64,000 bases of DNA from Pseudomonadota bacterium (GCA_030148545.1 JASBTF010000003.1:1-64000); one strand, 5' to 3'. Shown: positions 35,332 through 46,643, counted from the first letter of the stretch. Made by a program: numbers and translations. Notes: generated by a model not told the origin, from the sequence alone.

Positions 35332-36097
35332 AAACAGTATGTTTAAGTTTAAAGGTTGGGTTAGCGAACTGGTGTGGACAGCCGCCGCAATTCTTATTGC
35401 GCTCACAATTCGTGCTTTCATTATGGAGCCTTACCGTATTCCTTCCACCAGTATGGAGCCAACGCTGCATGTGGGTGATTTTGTGTTTGTAAGCAAATAT
35501 ATGTACGGCCCGCGTATTCCTTTTAAAACTGAACATGCTCTGTGGGAAAATAACGTACAGCGCGGCGATGTTGTTGTCTTTAAGCGTGAGGCGGAAAACC
35601 TACCAGGCAGCCTGTTTGGTGTGGGTAGTACCTTCTTCATCAAGCGTGTGGTGGCTGTACCGGGTGACCGGGTGAGCCACATTAACAAGCGCCTGTTTGT
35701 TAATGGCCAGCAAGTGCCAACGCAATACCAAAGCGATATTACATACCAACTGGCCAGTGGCGAAAGCCGCAGTGCTCAGCAGTTTACAGCAACAATGCCC
35801 GAGCACCGCCAGCACGATATTTTGCTAACGCCATATCGCCCATCGCCAAACTTGCCAGAAGTACAAGTGCCAGAGGGGTACTATGTTGTTGTTGGTGATA
35901 ACCGTGATAACAGCCACGATAGCCGTTTTTGGCAGCTTGAACCACAAGCGGAAGAAGTTGTAAAAGGCTCGCCATGGCGCTTTGTACCACGCAGCGATAT
36001 TATTGGCCGTGCTGAGTTTATCTTGTTTAGCGTTGGCCCAGGCTGGAACTTCCGCCTTAATCGTATTGGCCGTAATGTGCAGCCAAACGAGGTGTAA
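35324..36097 (+). CDS. lepB: Signal peptidase I
   Basis: YRIPSTSMEPTLHVGDFVFVSKY; FFIKRVVAVPGDRV; VVGDNRDNSHDSRFW. Confidence 0.97.
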   Translation: MSKNSMFKFKGWVSELVWTAAAILIALTIRAFIMEPYRIPSTSMEPTLHVGDFVFVSKYMYGPRIPFKTEHALWENNVQRGDVVVFKREAENLPGSLFGVGSTFFIKRVVAVPGDRVSHINKRLFVNGQQVPTQYQSDITYQLASGESRSAQQFTATMPEHRQHDILLTPYRPSPNLPEVQVPEGYYVVVGDNRDNSHDSRFWQLEPQAEEVVKGSPWRFVPRSDIIGRAEFILFSVGPGWNFRLNRIGRNVQPNEV

Positions 36098-36099
36098 TT

Positions 36100-36753
36100 G
36101 TGGTTAAGGCACTTCAACACACCTTTACCGATGCAGCGCTGCTGCAACTAGCATTGCGCCACCGCAGTGCTGATGCCGCTCAACATTACGAGCGTTTGGA
36201 GTTTTTGGGTGACCGTGTATTAAACCTTGCTGTGGCAGAGGCGTTGTATAAGCGCTACCCACAAGCGCAGGAAGGTGAGCTCGCAAAACGCCATGCCGCT
36301 TTGGTACGAGAGGAAACATTGGCACAAATTGCGCGCGCGTGGGAACTTGGCCAACATATTGAAATGAGTGACGCCGAAGCCGCCAGTGGTGGGCAGGATA
36401 AAAACTCTATTTTGGCCGATGCGGTGGAATCTGTATTAGCAGCCTTATATTTAGATGCTGGCATGGCACCTGTACAGCAGTTGATTGAACAGTACTGGAC
36501 ACCTTTATTTGAGTCGGTCCCCTTGCAAGATCCAAAAACTGCCCTACAAGAATGGTTACAAGCTAAAGGCGCGCCGCTACCAGTTTACACGCAGGTAGAT
36601 GCACAGGGAGCCCTGCATGAACGTGAGTTTACAATGCAAGTAGCAGCCGAAGGCTTTGGTACAGCACAAGGCATGGGGCGCTCCAAACAAGCGGCCAGCC
36701 AACAAGCAGCGGCAATGCTGTTGGAACAGATTAAAGAAAGTGAGAACACTTAA
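36100..36753 (+). CDS. rnc: Ribonuclease III
   Basis: ERLEFLGDRVLNLAVAEALY; DAVESVLAALYLDAG; C-terminal dsRBD. Confidence 0.96.
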   Translation: MVKALQHTFTDAALLQLALRHRSADAAQHYERLEFLGDRVLNLAVAEALYKRYPQAQEGELAKRHAALVREETLAQIARAWELGQHIEMSDAEAASGGQDKNSILADAVESVLAALYLDAGMAPVQQLIEQYWTPLFESVPLQDPKTALQEWLQAKGAPLPVYTQVDAQGALHEREFTMQVAAEGFGTAQGMGRSKQAASQQAAAMLLEQIKESENT

Positions 36754-37683
36754 ATGACTGAACAAAAATGCGGTTTTGTGGCCCTAGTTGGCGCACCAAA
36801 CGCGGGTAAATCAACATTGCTTAATGCTCTGGTAGGGCAAAAATTGGGTATTGTAACCCACAAGGCGCAAACGACGCGTCGTAACGTGCGTGGTGTGTGG
36901 ACCGAGGGCGATACCCAAATTATTTTTGTAGATACCCCAGGTTTGCTGGCTGATAGCCCTACACGCATGCTGGAAACACAAATGACCAAGCAGTACCAAA
37001 CTGCGCTTGCCGATGCCGATGCGGTGGTGTTTGTACTCGATGCTAGCCTTAATGCCGCTAAAGTGGAACGACATGCTGAACGGTTCTTTTCTGTGCTGCA
37101 AAATGCCGAAAAGAAGAATAGCAAAAAAACGCCAAAAATCTTCCTTTGTTTAAACAAGGTAGATCTTGTAAAACCACGTAGCAATATGTTGCCACTTATG
37201 GAGCTGGTTAACGGTTTGGGCGATTTTGAAGAAGTGTTTGCTATCTCCGCGTTGAAAGATAAAGGTTTGGATAAAGTTCATGAAAAACTGAAAAAAGCCA
37301 TTCCTGCTGGAAATTTCCACTTTGATGAAGATGAAGTAACGGACGTACGTAGTCGTGATCTTGCAGCAGAAATCACCCGTGAGCAAGCGTTACAGCTACT
37401 TCATGATGAAGTGCCGTATGATTTAGCGGTAGAAACAGTAGCCTATAAAGAGCAAGAAGATGGCTCTGTGCGTATTGACCAAAATTTGGTGATTCAGCGT
37501 AACAGCCAAAAACGTATTGTCGTGGGTGAGGGTGGTAGCAAAATCAAAGAGATAGGCACAAAATCCCGTAAGCAAATTATGGATGCCTTGGAGCAGCCAG
37601 TGCACCTATTTCTTAAAGTAAAAGTACGTCCTAAATGGGCAGATAACCCGCAATTTTTGGCCGAGCAGGGGCTGGCCCGCTAG
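36754..37683 (+). CDS. era: GTPase Era
   Basis: GAPNAGKSTLLNALVGQKLGIVTHKAQTTRRNVRG; C-terminal KH domain GEGGSKIKEIGTKSRKQI. Confidence 0.97.
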   Translation: MTEQKCGFVALVGAPNAGKSTLLNALVGQKLGIVTHKAQTTRRNVRGVWTEGDTQIIFVDTPGLLADSPTRMLETQMTKQYQTALADADAVVFVLDASLNAAKVERHAERFFSVLQNAEKKNSKKTPKIFLCLNKVDLVKPRSNMLPLMELVNGLGDFEEVFAISALKDKGLDKVHEKLKKAIPAGNFHFDEDEVTDVRSRDLAAEITREQALQLLHDEVPYDLAVETVAYKEQEDGSVRIDQNLVIQRNSQKRIVVGEGGSKIKEIGTKSRKQIMDALEQPVHLFLKVKVRPKWADNPQFLAEQGLAR

Positions 37684-37685
37684 CT

Positions 37686-38384
37686 ATGCAACTGAGTGGC
37701 GAAGGCCTTATTCTCCATGCAAAAAAGCATGCAGAACAAGGGGTTATCGTCACACTATTCACAGCAGAGCATGGTCTGTTAAAGGGCTATTTACGTGCTT
37801 CTCGCAAGCTTGTGCCCCAACTGCAACCTGGTAATAGCGTACAGTTCACACATTCGCGCCGTCTAAACAACCAGTTAGGTACACTCACTTTAGAAATTAC
37901 GGCACAACCACTAGCTTTGTGTAGCAGTGGTGCAGCGTTGCAATGTGGGCGTTATATAACGGAGATTTTGGCGCAATGTCTGCCAGAGGAAAACCCTTAT
38001 CCACCTTTATATAAACGAACTGTGAACTTTATAAATGGGCTAGAAAAACCTGATTTAGCGGAACGTTTGGCTTTATATGAGTTAAAGCTGTTGGTTACAT
38101 TGGGGTATGGTTTGGCGTTAGATGCTGAATCCGCGGTGCCGTGCCCACAAAAAAGCCCACTGGCATTTATTTCTCCAAAATCTGGCCGTGCGGTACCACA
38201 GGAAGTAGGGCGCCCGTATGAAGATAAACTGCTACCATTACCTAATTTGTTTGGTGGGTTGGAATGTTCTGATAAATCAAAAGATTATCAGGATGCTTTT
38301 AAGGTAACAGGTTATTTTCTCAACCAGCTTTCCGATAAAAAATTACCAATGAGCCGGGAAAGTGTTATTTCTGCGCTAATTTAA
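37686..38384 (+). CDS. recO: DNA repair protein RecO
   Basis: GEGLILHAKKHAEQGVIVTLFTAEHGLLKGYLRASRK; position after era. Confidence 0.85.
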   Translation: MQLSGEGLILHAKKHAEQGVIVTLFTAEHGLLKGYLRASRKLVPQLQPGNSVQFTHSRRLNNQLGTLTLEITAQPLALCSSGAALQCGRYITEILAQCLPEENPYPPLYKRTVNFINGLEKPDLAERLALYELKLLVTLGYGLALDAESAVPCPQKSPLAFISPKSGRAVPQEVGRPYEDKLLPLPNLFGGLECSDKSKDYQDAFKVTGYFLNQLSDKKLPMSRESVISALI

Positions 38385-38704
38385 GCAGCTACTTGCTCAT
38401 CCAGCATTTGTTGAAGCTCGCCAGCTTTAAACATTTCTACAGTAATGTCGCAGCCGCCAATAAACTCGCCATTAATGTAAACCTGTGGAATTGTTGGCCA
38501 TTCGCTGTATTCTTTAATACCTTGGCGAATTTCTTCATCTTCCAGCACATTTACATGGTGAAAATCTTGCTCCAACAAGGAGAAAACTTTAGCCACTTGC
38601 GCGCTAAATCCACACATTGGAAAGTCAGGGTCACCCTTCATAAACACCATAACAGGTGCTTTGTTAATTTCTGCTTCAATGCGTTGTTTTAGCTCAGGTG
38701 ACAT
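38381..38704 (-). CDS. grxD: Monothiol glutaredoxin, Grx4/GrxD type
   Basis: VFMKGDPDFPMCGFSAQVAKVF (CGFS), WPTIPQVYINGEFIGGCDI. Confidence 0.95.
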   Translation of the reverse strand: MSPELKQRIEAEINKAPVMVFMKGDPDFPMCGFSAQVAKVFSLLEQDFHHVNVLEDEEIRQGIKEYSEWPTIPQVYINGEFIGGCDITVEMFKAGELQQMLDEQVAA

Positions 38705-39323
38705 TGCTCAATAATCCTTCTTGTTTTACGTATTCACGTAATGTTGTTTTACCATCAGCTAACCATGAGTTGTCAAGAAAATCCGCGAGTAGTTCTGGGT
38801 TTTCTAACTCATTTTTAAGGTGGTTGGTAATGCGTGTAATGTAGGCTGTGTCTGGTAAAATATCATCGCAGTACACTGGCCCATCATAATTATGTTTTTG
38901 TCGAATTTCTGCCCATATCTGTGTGCTGCGTTCGCTGCAACGTGCGATGTAATCTTCCTCATTTTTAAAAGAAATGCAGGTTAACGCGCTAATAGTACTT
39001 CCATCAGTTAATTTTACTGTAACATCGGTAAAGTCATAGTCATGTTCGCGACGAAAATAATGATCCAGCTCATCCTCAGGAATATCAATGAGAGCAACTT
39101 GAGTATTTATGCCTGTAGCTGGGCGAATAGTTACGGCTGCACTACGTTTTAAGCAGGGCAGGGTGCTCTCAGTTTCCAGCAAAAATGGGTGCACTTTGTT
39201 AAATATACGTTGCCAGTTTGGCAATATGCCTAAGCGATAATTTTTTAAACTAGGACAGCTTGTTTTGGCTGATGGCTCACTTAGTAATGAGCCATAGCCA
39301 GCAACCGTTACATATTGTGTCAT
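38694..39323 (-). CDS. Gamma-glutamylcyclotransferase-like protein
   Basis: N-terminal VAGYGSLLSE (YGSL) and EDELDHYFRREHDYDFTDVTV resembling the catalytic-Glu segment. Confidence 0.6.
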   Translation of the reverse strand: MTQYVTVAGYGSLLSEPSAKTSCPSLKNYRLGILPNWQRIFNKVHPFLLETESTLPCLKRSAAVTIRPATGINTQVALIDIPEDELDHYFRREHDYDFTDVTVKLTDGSTISALTCISFKNEEDYIARCSERSTQIWAEIRQKHNYDGPVYCDDILPDTAYITRITNHLKNELENPELLADFLDNSWLADGKTTLREYVKQEGLLSNVT

Positions 39324-39559
39324 GCCGCCTCAGTTGGGGTGAGCGTGGTAATTTTTAGCGCATGCAAACGTTCGGCAAAGGCATCGCCCAGTGCGCTATA
39401 CACCATACGGTGGCGCTTAATGCGGGGCATACCCTCAAACTCAGAGCTGATGATACGCGCTTCTAAGTGGGTCATATCCTGCTGTGGGTCGCTCACTTCA
39501 ATAGTGGCGTTGGGCAGGCCTTGCTCCAGTAGGTTTGCTATTTCTTGCGCGCTAATCAT
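39320..39559 (-). CDS. bolA: BolA family protein
   Basis: HLEARIISSEFEGMPRIKRHRMVYSALGDAFAERLHALKI. Confidence 0.92.
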   Translation of the reverse strand: MISAQEIANLLEQGLPNATIEVSDPQQDMTHLEARIISSEFEGMPRIKRHRMVYSALGDAFAERLHALKITTLTPTEAA

Positions 39560-41103
39560 GCTGCTTCTTCCGCATTTTCTACCTTGGTGAGGTTGATTTG
39601 CTCTGGTGTTTCTGGACGCTGGTGAGGGAATAGCAATACATCGCGGATGCTAGGGCTGTTGGTGAGCACCATTACCAAACGGTCAATACCAATACCAATA
39701 CCACCGGTTGGAGGCATACCGTACTCTAGGGCACGAATATAATCGTGGTCATAAGGCATAGCTTCATCGTCACCAGCTTTGGCTTGTTCTACCTGGGCAG
39801 CAAAACGCTCAGCTTGGTCTTGTGGGTCGTTCAGCTCGCTAAACATATTAGCCAGTTCCCAGGTATGAACGTATAGCTCGGAACGTTCGGCCCACTCTGG
39901 GCGATCATCGTAAGTACGTGCTAGTGGAGATGTGCTTTTAGGGAAATCGTAAATGAAGGTAGGCTGAATCAGCTTTGGCTCACACAGTTCTTCAAACAGA
40001 GTAGCAAATTTATGGCCGTAGTCCGCCCATTGCTCCAGCTTAATGCCACGTTTGGCTGCTAACGCATCTAGTGTTTGCTCATTCTCTAGATCCGCATCAG
40101 TTGCGCCACCTAGCTCAATCAGTGCTTCACGCATGGTCATACGCTTGAATGGAGCGCTAAAGTCTAGCTCATGCTCGCCGAAGGTGAGGGTGGTTGTACC
40201 AAACACGCGCTTTACTACTTCGCTAATGAGTGTTTCAGTGAATTGCATGTTTTCCTGCAATGTCCAGTAAGCTGCGTAGGACTCAAACATGGTGAATTCT
40301 GGGTTATGGCGTGTTGATACACCTTCGTTACGGAATACGCGTGCCATTTCATACACACGGTCAAAACCACCTACTACAAGGCGTTTTAGGTGGAGCTCTA
40401 GTGCAATGCGCAGGTTAAACGGCATGTCTAGTGCGTTATGTTCAGTAATAAATGGCTTTGCTGTGGTACCGCCTGCTTGGTGGTGTAGCACAGGTGTTTC
40501 CACTTCCATAAAATCTTCTTCGGTCATGATTTGGCGGATGGTGCTCAAAATCTGGCAACGTTTTTGGAATGTATTGCGAGACTCATCGTTTACAATCAGG
40601 TCCACATAGCGTTGACGATAGCGCTGTTCAACATCGCTTAGGCCTTGCCATTTATCAGGGAGAGGGCGGATAGACTTGGTCAGCAATTCATAGCTGGTTA
40701 CCGCAATGGTTAGCTCACCCTTGTTAGTGCGTGTCATGGTGCCGTTAACACCAACAATGTCACCAATATCCAACATTTTATCGACAAACTTAAAGCCATC
40801 ATCACCCAAAGCGTTCACGGTGAATTCTAGCTGAATGCGGCCAGTTTTGTCTTGTAATTGGAGGAATGCGAGCTTACCAAAAGCACGCTTGAGCATAATA
40901 CGACCTGCTACACATACTTCATGTGCCGCGGCTTGTAAGGCTTCTTTATCTTGTTCGGCAAATTTTGTGTGTAGATCCGCAGCAAAGTCGCTTGGTTTAA
41001 AATCGTTCGGGAAAGGGTTTACACCCTGTGCGCGGAGCTCTTCAATTTTTTGGCGGCGTTGTTGGATAACAACAGGTAGGTCGGTGCTTGTATTTTGTGT
41101 CAT
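39556..41103 (-). CDS. lysS: Lysyl-tRNA synthetase (class II)
   Basis: FMEVETPVLHHQAGGTTAKPFITEHNALDM; RVYEMARVFRNEGVSTRHNPEFTMFE; GIGIGIDRLVMVLTNSPSIRDVLLFP. Confidence 0.98.
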   Translation of the reverse strand: MTQNTSTDLPVVIQQRRQKIEELRAQGVNPFPNDFKPSDFAADLHTKFAEQDKEALQAAAHEVCVAGRIMLKRAFGKLAFLQLQDKTGRIQLEFTVNALGDDGFKFVDKMLDIGDIVGVNGTMTRTNKGELTIAVTSYELLTKSIRPLPDKWQGLSDVEQRYRQRYVDLIVNDESRNTFQKRCQILSTIRQIMTEEDFMEVETPVLHHQAGGTTAKPFITEHNALDMPFNLRIALELHLKRLVVGGFDRVYEMARVFRNEGVSTRHNPEFTMFESYAAYWTLQENMQFTETLISEVVKRVFGTTTLTFGEHELDFSAPFKRMTMREALIELGGATDADLENEQTLDALAAKRGIKLEQWADYGHKFATLFEELCEPKLIQPTFIYDFPKSTSPLARTYDDRPEWAERSELYVHTWELANMFSELNDPQDQAERFAAQVEQAKAGDDEAMPYDHDYIRALEYGMPPTGGIGIGIDRLVMVLTNSPSIRDVLLFPHQRPETPEQINLTKVENAEEAA

Positions 41104-41153
41104 GTTGACAATTTATACGTGGTTTTGCTGGCTATGCAAGCCTTTGCAGCGAA

Positions 41154-42071
41154 TTATTTGCTGTAATGGTTGCTGAGGTATTTAAGCCCGGTGTCGCAGA
41201 AGAAGGTGAGCACGGTTTTAATATCGGGGTTTTGGGCACGAATTTTGTGCGCTGCAAGCCAGTTGGCAGCGCTGGTTGGGCCAACAAAAGTTCCAAACTT
41301 GGCAGATAAGGTGGGCATGGTCGCCAAGGCTTCCTCATCATCCACTAGTACAATGTCGTCAATAGTGTCTTTATTGCGTTGCACAATGTCGGGGATAAAG
41401 CCGTCACCAATGCCTTCTAGCGCATGTTCTTCAAAAATGCCTTCTTTAAGGGTTGGGGCTTTGCTGGGTTCTAGAGCAAATACTTTTAGGTCGGGGTTAT
41501 TATGCTTACGGAGCTCTTGGCCCACGCCAATCAGCGTACCGCCGGTGCCAATGCCTTGCACAATAGCATCCACCCGAGTGCCGTAAGGGAGTTGTAGAAT
41601 CATCTCGCGGCCAAGCCAGCTGCGGTTGCTTTCAATATTCCACTCGTTGTCGAATTGGCCAGGGTTCCACCAGCCTTCTTGCTGGCCAAGCTCGTGAGCG
41701 AGGTTTTTAGCATCGGTTACATCAAACCCTTCGGTAAGGCGTACCTCGGCACCAAATGCTTTGGCAATGTTTACCCGTTCCATGCTGAAGGCATTGGGCA
41801 TCACCATCACCATGTTATAGCCTTTGGCAGCGGCAACCATGCTCAAGGCATTACCTGTGTTGCCAGATGTAGCCTCTACAATGGTATCACCGGGTTTAAT
41901 CAGCCCTTCGCGTTCGGCGCGGTCTACCATGAATTTGGCAATACGATCCTTAATAGAGCCTGTAGGGTTAAGGAATTCGCATTTAATAAAAATACCATCC
42001 GCTAGCTCGAGCAGGGGGGTATTCCCAATAGAGCCGAGTAGCGAATGGTTGAGTCTGGTTGGTACAGGCAT
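41154..42071 (-). CDS. Cysteine synthase family PLP enzyme
   Basis: GNTPLLEL; NPTGSIKDRIAKFM; EATSGNTGNALSMVAAAKGY; GIGTGGTLIGVG. Confidence 0.93.
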   Translation of the reverse strand: MPVPTRLNHSLLGSIGNTPLLELADGIFIKCEFLNPTGSIKDRIAKFMVDRAEREGLIKPGDTIVEATSGNTGNALSMVAAAKGYNMVMVMPNAFSMERVNIAKAFGAEVRLTEGFDVTDAKNLAHELGQQEGWWNPGQFDNEWNIESNRSWLGREMILQLPYGTRVDAIVQGIGTGGTLIGVGQELRKHNNPDLKVFALEPSKAPTLKEGIFEEHALEGIGDGFIPDIVQRNKDTIDDIVLVDDEEALATMPTLSAKFGTFVGPTSAANWLAAHKIRAQNPDIKTVLTFFCDTGLKYLSNHYSK

Positions 42072-42095
42072 GTCCGTTAGAATACCTGTTTGGTG

Positions 42096-42578
42096 CTAAA
42101 CCTCAATGGCTTTAAACGCAACTTCGATAATTTCGTAATTACGTGTGCCCCCAGGAGCACGCACAATAGCTTCGTCGCCTTCTTCCTTACCAATAAGAGC
42201 ACGGCCAAGTGGGCTGGTGACGCTAATAAGGTTTTTTTCGCTATCTGCTTCTTCCGCACCTACTAGAACAAAAGTGTGTTCTTTATCGTCGTCGTCAGCA
42301 ACGGTAACGGTGGCGCTGAGCTTGGCAGTGCTGCCGTTTTGTTCGGTAGGGTCAATCACTTGAGCACGACCTGTTACGCTTTCTAGCTCTTGAATACGAC
42401 CTTCGTTAAAAGACTGCTGTTCCTTAGCGGCGTGGTATTCCGCGTTTTCGGAAAGGTCGCCGTGGGCGCGCGCTTCTTCAATTGCGGCAATAATTTGTGG
42501 GCGCACGGTTTGCAAGCGGTGCTTTAGTTCTTCCTGCAGTACGTTGTAACCGCGTGAAGTGAGGGCAATACGTTCCAT
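42096..42578 (-). CDS. greA: Transcription elongation factor GreA
   Basis: [38 protein letters not shown]-type coiled coil; [23 protein letters not shown]. Confidence 0.96.
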   Translation of the reverse strand: MERIALTSRGYNVLQEELKHRLQTVRPQIIAAIEEARAHGDLSENAEYHAAKEQQSFNEGRIQELESVTGRAQVIDPTEQNGSTAKLSATVTVADDDDKEHTFVLVGAEEADSEKNLISVTSPLGRALIGKEEGDEAIVRAPGGTRNYEIIEVAFKAIEV

Positions 42579-42855
42579 GTTTCTGCTCCTTTGTTTGGCT
42601 GCCGGTTAAGGCAAAATTTCCTATCATGCCTTTATTAAGCATGTTTTTTTTCCTATGTGTGCTGTGGGGTAGGGTGTTTTTTCCTTATTTTCCTTGTGGT
42701 AAAACCACAGCAACCCCCTTTTGGGGGTAGTCTTTTAAATTTATGCGTGTTATAACCTTCGTGTCAAGCATGTTGAGCGCAAGTACTAGAAAGGCGTCAG
42801 CATGAGGTGTGGCGCCAGGGTGACACAGTAATTTTAGGCAGTATTCGCATAACAA

Positions 42856-44574
42856 ATGCATAACGACGTTATTGAGCAGATTAAGCAGCGCGTGTCGCTG
42901 GTGGATGTTGTGCGCGCTAAAGCACCGTCTATGAAGCGTAAAGGACGTGACTGGTGGGCTTGCTGCCCGTTCCATCAAGAGAAAACACCTTCATTTAGTG
43001 TTAATGAGGAAAAAGGCTTCTACCACTGCTTTGGTTGTGGTCTGCATGGCGATATTTTTAGCTTTGTTCAAGAACAAGAAGGTCTGAATTTTCCCGAAAC
43101 ATTGAAAAAATTGGCAGATATGGCGGGCGTACAGCTGCCAGAAGAGCCAATGCAGCAGCAGCGACAAGATGAAAAAGCTAAATTTTATGCAGCTATGGCG
43201 GCGGCGCAGGGGATGTTCCAAGGGCAATATAAACACTCTAGCGCTGCGGCATATGTTGAAAAACGCGGTTTGAGTCCAGAGGCTATTGCCCATTTTGGGT
43301 TGGGATATGCACTAGATAGCTGGGAAAACTTAAATACCAATTTGCAAGGCCAAGGCTTTAAGCCAGATACACTGCGTGAGGTAGGGCTAACTAAGCCAGG
43401 CAAACAAGGCCGGGGCGACTACGATGCGTTTCGTAACCGTTTAATGTTCCCTATTTACGATATGCAAGACCGTGTGGTGGCGTTTGGTGGTCGTGTATTG
43501 AGTAAGGATGATGAGCCAAAGTATTTAAATAGCCCTGAATCCCCGGTTTTTTATAAAGGCCGCCAGCTGTACAACTTGAATGGCGCGCGCACGGCGATTC
43601 GTGAAACTGGCGAAGCTTTAGTAGTAGAAGGCTACACCGACGTTATTGCGCTGTGGGAACATGGTTATAAGCATGCTGTGGCACCACTGGGTACAGCCAT
43701 TACGCCAGAACAAGTGGAAACATTGTGGAAGCATTGCCAGCTTCCAACCATTTGCTTGGATGGGGATAAAGCAGGGCAGCGTGCTGCGGCCCGGGTTGCA
43801 GAGCGTGTGCTCCCTATTTTAAAGCCTGGCTATAGCCTTAAATTTGTATGGATGCCGCAAGGAAGTGACCCAGATACGTTGCTGCGTAGTAAAGGCGCTG
43901 GCGGACTAGAGAAGGTGCTGAGTGGTGCACAATCGTTAGAAGATGTGTTGTGGCAAGGTGCTCAGCAAGCTGGCGAGATGAATACTGGTGTGGGCCGTGC
44001 AGCGGTAGAGCAGGCAATTCAAGACATTGTAAAACAAATTAAACATGCCGATGTGGCCAAACATGTGCGCCAAGTACTGAAAGATCAGCTATGGCGCGCG
44101 ACACGCCAAAATGGCAAAAAACAAAGATTCAGCAACAAAAAACAGGACATACCCGAGGTCACAGGCGTGCCGTTGGAACGGCTCTTGCTTATTAGCGCCT
44201 GTCACCACATTGAGGTGGCGCGACAGTATGAAGAGGAGATTGCTGAATTGGCCTTCCACACGGGGCCAGAGCTAACAGTGCAAAAAAAATTGTGTGAATT
44301 TTTAGTGGCGGGGCTTGCAGATGATGCATGGCCTCCCTACCTAGAAGATAGCGGGACGGAACAACTGTTGGCAGAGCTAAGTGCTGCCACCTTGATCGAT
44401 CAGATCATTACACCCGCAACAGAGGTAGCTGAGTGGTGGGCCAATACGTACCGACAATATCGGGTACGGCGCCAGGGTCCTGCACAAAGGGTAGCAGCTT
44501 TAGCAGCTTTTAAGGCTAATCCTAGTAAGGAAAACTTAGAGCTATTAAAACAAGTACAGCGACGTAAGTCGTAA
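42856..44574 (+). CDS. dnaG: DNA primase
   Basis: [58 protein letters not shown]. Confidence 0.97.
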   Translation: MHNDVIEQIKQRVSLVDVVRAKAPSMKRKGRDWWACCPFHQEKTPSFSVNEEKGFYHCFGCGLHGDIFSFVQEQEGLNFPETLKKLADMAGVQLPEEPMQQQRQDEKAKFYAAMAAAQGMFQGQYKHSSAAAYVEKRGLSPEAIAHFGLGYALDSWENLNTNLQGQGFKPDTLREVGLTKPGKQGRGDYDAFRNRLMFPIYDMQDRVVAFGGRVLSKDDEPKYLNSPESPVFYKGRQLYNLNGARTAIRETGEALVVEGYTDVIALWEHGYKHAVAPLGTAITPEQVETLWKHCQLPTICLDGDKAGQRAAARVAERVLPILKPGYSLKFVWMPQGSDPDTLLRSKGAGGLEKVLSGAQSLEDVLWQGAQQAGEMNTGVGRAAVEQAIQDIVKQIKHADVAKHVRQVLKDQLWRATRQNGKKQRFSNKKQDIPEVTGVPLERLLLISACHHIEVARQYEEEIAELAFHTGPELTVQKKLCEFLVAGLADDAWPPYLEDSGTEQLLAELSAATLIDQIITPATEVAEWWANTYRQYRVRRQGPAQRVAALAAFKANPSKENLELLKQVQRRKS

Positions 44575-44608
44575 ACGTAGTTTAAAAAACGGAACGGAGC
44601 ATAGCGCG

Positions 44609-46603
44609 ATGAGCAACGTGGTAGAAGAAACAAAGCCAGCAATGAATGCGGCAGGTATTAATGAGAATGTTTCAGCTGAAGAGCTGGACCAGGCTAAAGG
44701 TCATGTAGAACCTGTTATTGAAGAAGATGACGATGATGGTGCTGCGGTTACTGGCCTAGTAACTAGTGGTGAAGGCAAAAAATCTTCTGATGAAGATGGC
44801 GATGGTGCCATTCTTTCTGCACACCCTGACTTTTTCGGTAAAGGTGATGCGCCACGTACAGCTACTACTAAGCCAAAAGCAAGTAGTGAAGATTATGGCC
44901 GTACCGACGACCCAGTACGTATGTACCTACGTGAAATGGGTAACGTTGAGCTACTGACCCGTGAGGGTGAGGTAGCTTTGGCTAAGCGTATTGAAGCTGG
45001 TAAGCTGAAAATGAATGATGGCCTATTTACTATGCCATTAACATACAGCCTCATGGCTAAATGGTTTGCCGAAGTGCAGCAAGATGAGCGCTTTTTGCGT
45101 GATGTAATTGAGCTAAATGCTGCGATGGGTCAGCAAGGTGAGTTAAGCGATGAAGAGCTAGCCGCAGCTGAAGAAGAAGAGCAAGAAGTGATGGCTGAAG
45201 GTGCAAATGAAGGTAGCGCCGAGCAGAAAGAAGCTGATGGCGAAACTAAAGAAGCAAGCAAAGAAGAAGGTGCTGAAGCTTCTGCAGAAGGCGAAGATCA
45301 AGAAGATGAAAATGACGGCTTGGATGATGATGAGGAAGATATCCTATCACTAGCTGCTCAAGAAGAAATGCTCATGCCACGTATGACAGAGATTTTTACC
45401 GAGATCTCTCAAGCGGCTGAGCTGTTGAGCGAGCTGGATGCTAAGCGCATGCAGATGGATTCTGACAATAAAGAGTTTGCTAAGCTAACCAAAGAGCACG
45501 ACAAAACCATTAACAAGGTAAAAGAGTTAATGAATGAAGTGCCATTAACACCAAACCGTATTGATGATTTGGTTGGTCCGCTATATGGCACCTCTAAGAG
45601 CATGACCAAACTGGAAGCTGGTTTGCTGAAAAAAGCTATGGCTGCTGGTGTAAACCGTATTGAGTTCCTAGAATTATTCAGCAAAGAAGGTTTGAACGCT
45701 AACTTTGTTGAGCTTGCTAAAGCTAAGGGTGATAGTTGGAATGCGTTTGTAAGTGCAAACGAGGCCGATGTAGCTGCTGTACAAACTCAAGTAACTGATA
45801 TGTGCCAAAAATTGGGCTTAACTGTGGCTGAGTTTAAAGCACTGCTAAAGCAAGTACGCCAAGGTGAGCGCGAAGCACGCACTGCGAAGAAAGAAATGGT
45901 AGAAGCTAACCTGCGTTTGGTGATTTCTATTGCTAAGAAATACGTAAACCGTGGTTTGCAGTTCCTAGACTTGATTCAGGAAGGAAACATTGGCCTGATG
46001 AAAGCAGTAGATAAGTTTGAATATCGCCGTGGGTATAAGTTCTCTACTTATGCAACATGGTGGATTCGCCAAGCGATTACGCGTTCTATTGCTGACCAAG
46101 CACGTACCATCCGTATTCCTGTGCACATGATTGAGACGATTAACAAGCTTAACCGTACTCAGCGCCAAATGATGAACGATTTGGGTCGTGAACCAACGCC
46201 AGAAGAGTTGGCTAAGGTGCTCGACATGCCGGTAGATAAAGTACGTAAGGTGCAAAAAATTGCTAAGGAGCCAATTAGCCTTGAAACCCCAGTGGGTGAT
46301 GAGGAAGATAGCCACCTAGGTGACTTTATTGAGGATACCAACGCGGTTATGCCACTAGATGCAGCGGTGCAAACCAACCTGCGTGATAGCGTAACAACTG
46401 TGCTGGCAAGCCTAACCCCGCGTGAAGAGCGTGTGCTACGTATGCGCTTTGGTATTGGTATGCCAACCGACCATACGCTGGAAGAGGTGGGCCAACAGTT
46501 TAGCGTAACGCGTGAGCGTATTCGCCAAATTGAAGCCAAGGCGTTGAAAAAGCTGCGCCACCCAAGCCGCGCTCGTGTAGTAAAGAGCTACTCTGAGCAA
46601 TAA
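44609..46603 (+). CDS. rpoD: RNA polymerase sigma-70 factor (RpoD)
   Basis: [104 protein letters not shown]-terminal region 4. Confidence 0.98.
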   Translation: MSNVVEETKPAMNAAGINENVSAEELDQAKGHVEPVIEEDDDDGAAVTGLVTSGEGKKSSDEDGDGAILSAHPDFFGKGDAPRTATTKPKASSEDYGRTDDPVRMYLREMGNVELLTREGEVALAKRIEAGKLKMNDGLFTMPLTYSLMAKWFAEVQQDERFLRDVIELNAAMGQQGELSDEELAAAEEEEQEVMAEGANEGSAEQKEADGETKEASKEEGAEASAEGEDQEDENDGLDDDEEDILSLAAQEEMLMPRMTEIFTEISQAAELLSELDAKRMQMDSDNKEFAKLTKEHDKTINKVKELMNEVPLTPNRIDDLVGPLYGTSKSMTKLEAGLLKKAMAAGVNRIEFLELFSKEGLNANFVELAKAKGDSWNAFVSANEADVAAVQTQVTDMCQKLGLTVAEFKALLKQVRQGEREARTAKKEMVEANLRLVISIAKKYVNRGLQFLDLIQEGNIGLMKAVDKFEYRRGYKFSTYATWWIRQAITRSIADQARTIRIPVHMIETINKLNRTQRQMMNDLGREPTPEELAKVLDMPVDKVRKVQKIAKEPISLETPVGDEEDSHLGDFIEDTNAVMPLDAAVQTNLRDSVTTVLASLTPREERVLRMRFGIGMPTDHTLEEVGQQFSVTRERIRQIEAKALKKLRHPSRARVVKSYSEQ

Positions 46604-46615
46604 GCTCAAGGTTGC

Positions 46616-46643
46616 TAAAAGGCCCTCGCAAGAGGGCTTTTTG
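46616..46643 (+). terminator. Rho-independent terminator after rpoD
   Basis: AAAAGGCCCTCGCAAGAGGGCTTTTTGG. Confidence 0.85.
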
